A DNA stretch of 64,000 bases. It comes from Aptenodytes patagonicus (lineage: Eukaryota > Chordata > Aves > Sphenisciformes > Spheniscidae). A model generated the notes under the pieces. The model saw nothing but the letters and a program-made list of their open reading frames with translations. It searched no databases and was not told the DNA's origin. The stretch lies in contig NC_134952.1 of the NCBI RefSeq assembly GCF_965638725.1, positions 65,501,424 to 65,565,423 on the forward strand. The letters are read 5' to 3'. Position 1 is the first letter of the stretch. Each line of letters begins with the position of its first letter. The position numbers and the translations under genes were made by a program. Positions 59,850-64,000 of this stretch are shown piece by piece.

Positions 59850-61769
59850 AAACACTCAGCGTAACACTGCACAGGACAGCGTACAAATACCTCTTGTTCT
59901 CAGTCCTACATGGTGTTATTCCAGACGGTTCAATGTGCCAAGAACAGAGTTAGAGACAACAGAAAATCAGGCACTGTCAGACCATCAGGTCTTTGAAAAG
60001 TTTGACGGTCACTGTACCCTTGGTTTAGCCCAGCCTATAGCCAGCCACCCATCGACCAGCAGTCCCTCAACGCTTTCGTGCTGCTCAGAAAGCGCTAGTG
60101 GGGTCCTTGACTACCAGATCAGCAGGAGAGGTGCCAAAGTCCACAGAAACGGGTGCAGCTCATGCCTCAGTACCCACCTTACTAAGGCTCCATGACTTCC
60201 CCATGTCACTGCACGCAGCTGTGGGTGGATTCAGCAGCTGCCCCGGGAGGTGGCTGGGGCCCTTCCTGCCTCCTGGAGACACTACATCATCTTGAGGAAG
60301 GGGAGACCACACTAGAGAACATGGCCAAAATGATTTCCAAAGGAAAACAAAAATCAAAACAAACAAGCAAAAAATTAAAAACAAACACACAAAAAAAAAA
60401 TCAATACAAATAAGCAAAAAAGGAAATGCATAGAAGTATTCCTTGTTTTACCAAAATTCAAGGCATTCCCTTCAAAAAAATCTAGTTTTCCTGCAAAGGC
60501 TAACTGACATTTTTTGATCAACTCTACCACGTGGAGAAGTTCATCTATAGAAACAGGAATTCAGGTAGTACAAGCTCCAAGATAAGACATTTGATGGAAG
60601 AGCTTTTCCTTTTCTGAATGATGTTTCTTTACTTATTTTCAGTTTTTCAAAAGCATGGGTAACTTGCCAACGGTTTCAAAACCTCAGATCCCTGAATCCC
60701 ACTGGAACTGCTGTGGCTGCTGAAGTCTTACACCCACGGGGGCGGGAGGGAGGGAAATAAAGTTACCTTCTTGTAATCTCAGGTAGTCAGAGAGATTCAG
60801 AACAGCATGTACCTCTTTGCAGGGCCAGTTCTTCTTACACCATGTGCTTGACAGGTTAAGGAAGTCCAAGTAATAGCAGTACAAAAGAAAAAAAAAGTAT
60901 CGAAGGTATGATAAAGATCAACAGGAAGATGTTCTCTAAGTGTCTGTAAAGTGCATTCACTACAGTTCTCCAGCCAGAAAATTGCACAAACAAAATGATG
61001 GGAGCACCAGTAAGATTAGCCGTTCGCTCATCTTCCCAGCTTTGCTCCTACACTCAAACATAAAGTCCAAACCCATTGCCTGCATCATTTTGAAGGCGGG
61101 TTCCCAACGATTTTTGCCGCTCTCCAACTGCCCATCAACCGCGTGAAGAAGGAAGCAACAGCACTATCTTTCTAACCAGCAGGTTGGAAACCTCCCAGCT
61201 CTGGGAGCCCGTTTCTATCCCCTCCTGCAGGCACTGTAGGGGGTGGTGGGGAGATGTCTCCTACTCGTGTGCATGTAATTCCTGTGCCTGTCAACTAGCC
61301 CTGACTCCAGATGAATCGCATCAAGACACGACTTCTGGCACACCCGGGTCTTCAGGCACATCTCAGCAGAAACAAGGAGAACTTCCAGCAAAATCTAAAC
61401 AAAATACTTAATATTTTTGGTCAAAGCATTGTCCTGCAGTCACATTGGGCTGACGTTTTGCTATTAAAATGGGATTTTCACATGCAAGAACTTGCCACGG
61501 TCTCCTTTCAAGCTTATGTCAGCTTGAATTTTCTTTTTCCCCTCTATCAGCTTGGCCACTAAGCCTGAAGTAATCAAATCTCTTGGTGACCTTCCATTTG
61601 ACAACACTCCTCTTCCATTGACAAGGAAACCAGAAATGCTGAGGGGGTAGGTATTTTGGAAACACTGCACCAAGTGAATAGCTGGAAACACCAAGCAAAA
61701 CGCTGCTGTGATTCTGATGTGTGATGCATAAAGCCCTTTGCTTTGGGAGTTTCAAAATAAAACACAGCG
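59850..61769. other. Intergenic region between the LTR and SCD5 3' end
   Basis: Contains an A-rich low-complexity stretch (60340-60420). No gene supported. Confidence 0.65.
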
Positions 61770-63252
61770 GCCTAACTCATAACTGTTTATTGTAAATCTC
61801 TCAAGAGTTTACACATCATTAATGGCAAAGTAACACTGTTAAAACACCTGCTGGATGAAATACAGAATAAAGACAACTCTTTAATATTATATGGCATCAT
61901 TTAAAAAACAAGAAACAGAACAAAAAAGAAACCATTTTATTTTTTTTTTTCCAGTTCTACATCTTTCCTGAAAATATCTGGGCCTGAGTCTCAGTTATCT
62001 CAAGATCCCTGCCTTGCCCAGGGCATGGGGCTGTGCAGCTGGGAAACGGGCACTCCCTCTCCGAGGGGCAAGGCGGTGACCTTCTTTATAAATGAAAATC
62101 ATGCCCTCTATCTTCAAAAGTGCTCCAGTGCTGACAGTACAAAGCCTCTCTCCTGCACTGGCTAATATCTAACACAAAGGGCTATATGTCCCATTAATGC
62201 CACATGCCTTTTTTTTATTTTTTTTTTTTTTAACAAGGCAACTGTTAAAATTCAGAAGCTACATAACTGTCTTTATATTTTGCTCAGAAACCAATGGATG
62301 TTGCATGCAGCTGAAATATTAGTAGAGACTTTGACTTAGATAAAGGTCAGTTTTCTAAGACCCACTAGTCAAAGGCAGAAAAAGAAATTAAGAGGCCTCT
62401 TGTGCAAAAGGAGCTAAAATATGCATGCATTGATGGCCATGACTGATGAGAATATAACTTAGGTCTCCAAACACTGAAACCGAAGCTTTATTTGGCTTAA
62501 GACATGGTTGAGCTCTATACCTTTACAAATTACAATGTATATGCGACAACAAAGGAATCATCTCAACATAGCATCAGTTGGTATTTTGGCCTGCATAGAG
62601 ACTAATTTTCAACACAAAAGCCTGCTCAGCAATTCAGTTTTTCATATTTAGCAAAGACAGCAGTGCACTGGGCTGGCTAACAGGGCTAACAAAAAGAAGC
62701 AAGCAGGTTTTCAAACTAACATCTAACTGAATTTAGGCCAATTTTTCCCCTTGGACATCCTGTTTTCCATTGGTGCTGTTACTGTCCTTTCCATTAGTCT
62801 GTAGTTGAAACAGCACATTGCTGCCCCATCCCCTCTGAGAGATGCATCTCAACAGCATATTTGATTAATAGTAGAAAAAACAAAATCTCCCCTAACTGCA
62901 CTTGGAAAGGATAGTTAGTTCCTCCAACCTGCCAACGTTTACCATGACAAGCAAATTACAATGTATTTCAGACATGAACTACAGTGACTAAAATCAAATC
63001 TCTCTCCTGTTTAACTATAATATTAAATAATATATAACATTTTTACACTTAATAGTCTGAAGTTTGGACATAAGACAACTAATAAGGAAAAAAAGCTGGG
63101 GCCGAATCTGTTCCTGGGGAATTAATTCAGCCCAACTGATCTGAAAAAACTAATTTTACCCAGAGGAAAATAAATCCACCACAGTCACGGGGGTGCGTGC
63201 ACACCCACCCACCCACGTGTACAACAACGCTGGCAGAGCGAAGTATTACTTT
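61770..63252 (-). other. SCD5: SCD5 3' UTR (probable)
   Basis: From the stop to the minus-strand AATAAA at 61791-61786, about 1.5 kb, AT-rich, with T-runs on plus (61938-61951, 62211-62232) that are A-runs in the mRNA. Other possible signals inside could give shorter forms. Confidence 0.6.
61786..61791 (-). terminator. SCD5: Polyadenylation signal AATAAA for SCD5
   Basis: The minus strand reads TTTACAATAAACAGTT. Confidence 0.5.
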
Positions 63253-63443
63253 TCAAGCACTGCCATCTCCAGTCCTTTCCTTACGAGCCTGGATCATCTC
63301 CTTCGGAGCCTGCTTGCGATCAGTGACCAACCCCAACCAAAACATGAAGTCAATGAACCAGGTGGTGGGGTTGAACTTCAGGCCCAACTCGCTGGCTGAG
63401 TAGTCAAATGGGAAGGTGTGGTGGTAGTTGTGGAAACCCTCAC
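63253..63443 (-). CDS. SCD5: Stearoyl-CoA desaturase 5, last coding exon (gene continues right)
   Basis: Delta-9 desaturase of the ER membrane that makes monounsaturated acyl-CoA (family knowledge). Only the terminal coding exon is in the window: acceptor GTTTTTCAG at 63444, stop TGA at 63255-63253, 191 nt. It encodes EGFHNYHHTFPFDYSASELG, then NPTTWFIDFMFWLGLVTDRK and the end GDGSA. HNYHH is the third histidine box, which ligates the di-iron centre. The tail resembles SCD5 more than SCD1 (PMIEARK..TGDSSA type end), and the position beside TMEM150C supports SCD5. The remaining exons lie beyond 64000. Confidence 0.93.
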
Positions 63444-64000
63444 CTGAAAAACAGAGAGGGAGTTTAAAGACCACATGGCCAGCACGTTTATGACCTTAGG
63501 AACATGCTTGGGTGGGACATCCCAACACCTCTTTCCCAAGTCCTGAATCCAGTGCAGGTTATGCTCCACGCCTGGCTATGGGAGACCTCTGGGGCAGACC
63601 TGCAATGAACTCCATTTCAGTGCTTTGGGCTTTTCTCCACAGTAGGAAGGGGCACGTCCCACCCCTTACGCTCGGGGAAGAAAGCCGTAAGTGCTTCAAG
63701 AGGGGAGACACACAACCAAGTAAGAAGCAGAGTCACTTACTTCTGCTGCGCCATCCCCAGCCAACTGCTGAGAAGAGAGGATTGCTACTGTGAACATGTC
63801 TCTGCCCAGAGACTACATGGCATTATTGCAATGTGGGTACCATCAGTTGAACAAGGGAGCCTTCCTCTAGGATGCGCAAGCTCCAGCCTCCTCCAAGCCC
63901 TGGCTCTAAGTGGTGTCCAGTTGCAGGTGCCCAAAGCCCCAACCAGGGTGAAACAGGATGGGATGTCACTCTGAGTTTGCAAAGCTCTACCCAGGGCTAC
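63444..64000 (-). other. SCD5: SCD5 intron (runs off window)
   Basis: No further SCD5 exon is visible up to the window edge; nothing else supported. Confidence 0.75.

Overview
This is a vertebrate nuclear window, almost certainly from a bird. It has intron-split genes with GT-AG junctions, three CR1 LINE copies with the avian ATTCTATG-type 3' end, a solo endogenous-retrovirus LTR of a kind familiar from bird genomes, and short introns. Five genes are recognisable by translation. Their order and strands, HNRNPD(-) HNRNPDL(-) ENOPH1(+) TMEM150C(-) SCD5(-), match the human 4q21 block as I know it. The species cannot be named from the sequence alone.

Layout. 1-7150: 5' two thirds of HNRNPD (coding exons for the N-terminus, RRM1 and RRM2; the 3' exons lie left of base 1), with its CpG-island promoter at about 6350-7350. 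7200-8900: intergenic. 8905-13375: complete HNRNPDL, seven coding exons giving a 301-residue protein, plus 3' UTR exon(s). 13375-13990: CpG-island divergent promoter, with TATA and CCAAT boxes on the HNRNPDL side. 13990-25620: complete ENOPH1, six exons, 261 residues; a CR1 sits about 50 bp before exon 2. 26385-52150: TMEM150C, seven coding exons, 249 residues, a 2.2-kb 3' UTR, a long first intron and a probable CpG-island promoter at 51.55-52.17 kb; a 2.3-kb CR1 lies in one intron. 52.2-61.77 kb: intergenic, with a solo LTR into which another CR1 has inserted. 61.77-63.44 kb: last coding exon and 3' UTR of SCD5, whose body continues to the right.

The genes do not form one pathway. HNRNPD and HNRNPDL are tandem paralogs with identical core exon lengths (169/162/132 bp) and encode RNA-binding proteins known to cross-regulate. 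ENOPH1 is a methionine-salvage enzyme, TMEM150C a membrane protein linked to mechanosensation, and SCD5 a fatty-acid desaturase. All exon limits were set by reading splice sites and reading frame; the coding totals for HNRNPDL (906 nt), ENOPH1 (786 nt) and TMEM150C (750 nt) each close exactly on a stop codon. I found no convincing new biological system. The best leads are a stop codon inside the HNRNPDL TATA box that blocks a mammal-like N-terminal extension, the CR1 hard against an ENOPH1 splice acceptor, the LTR/CR1 nest with a clean target duplication, a CR1 frame broken only by transition-type stops, and an intronic perfect hairpin.
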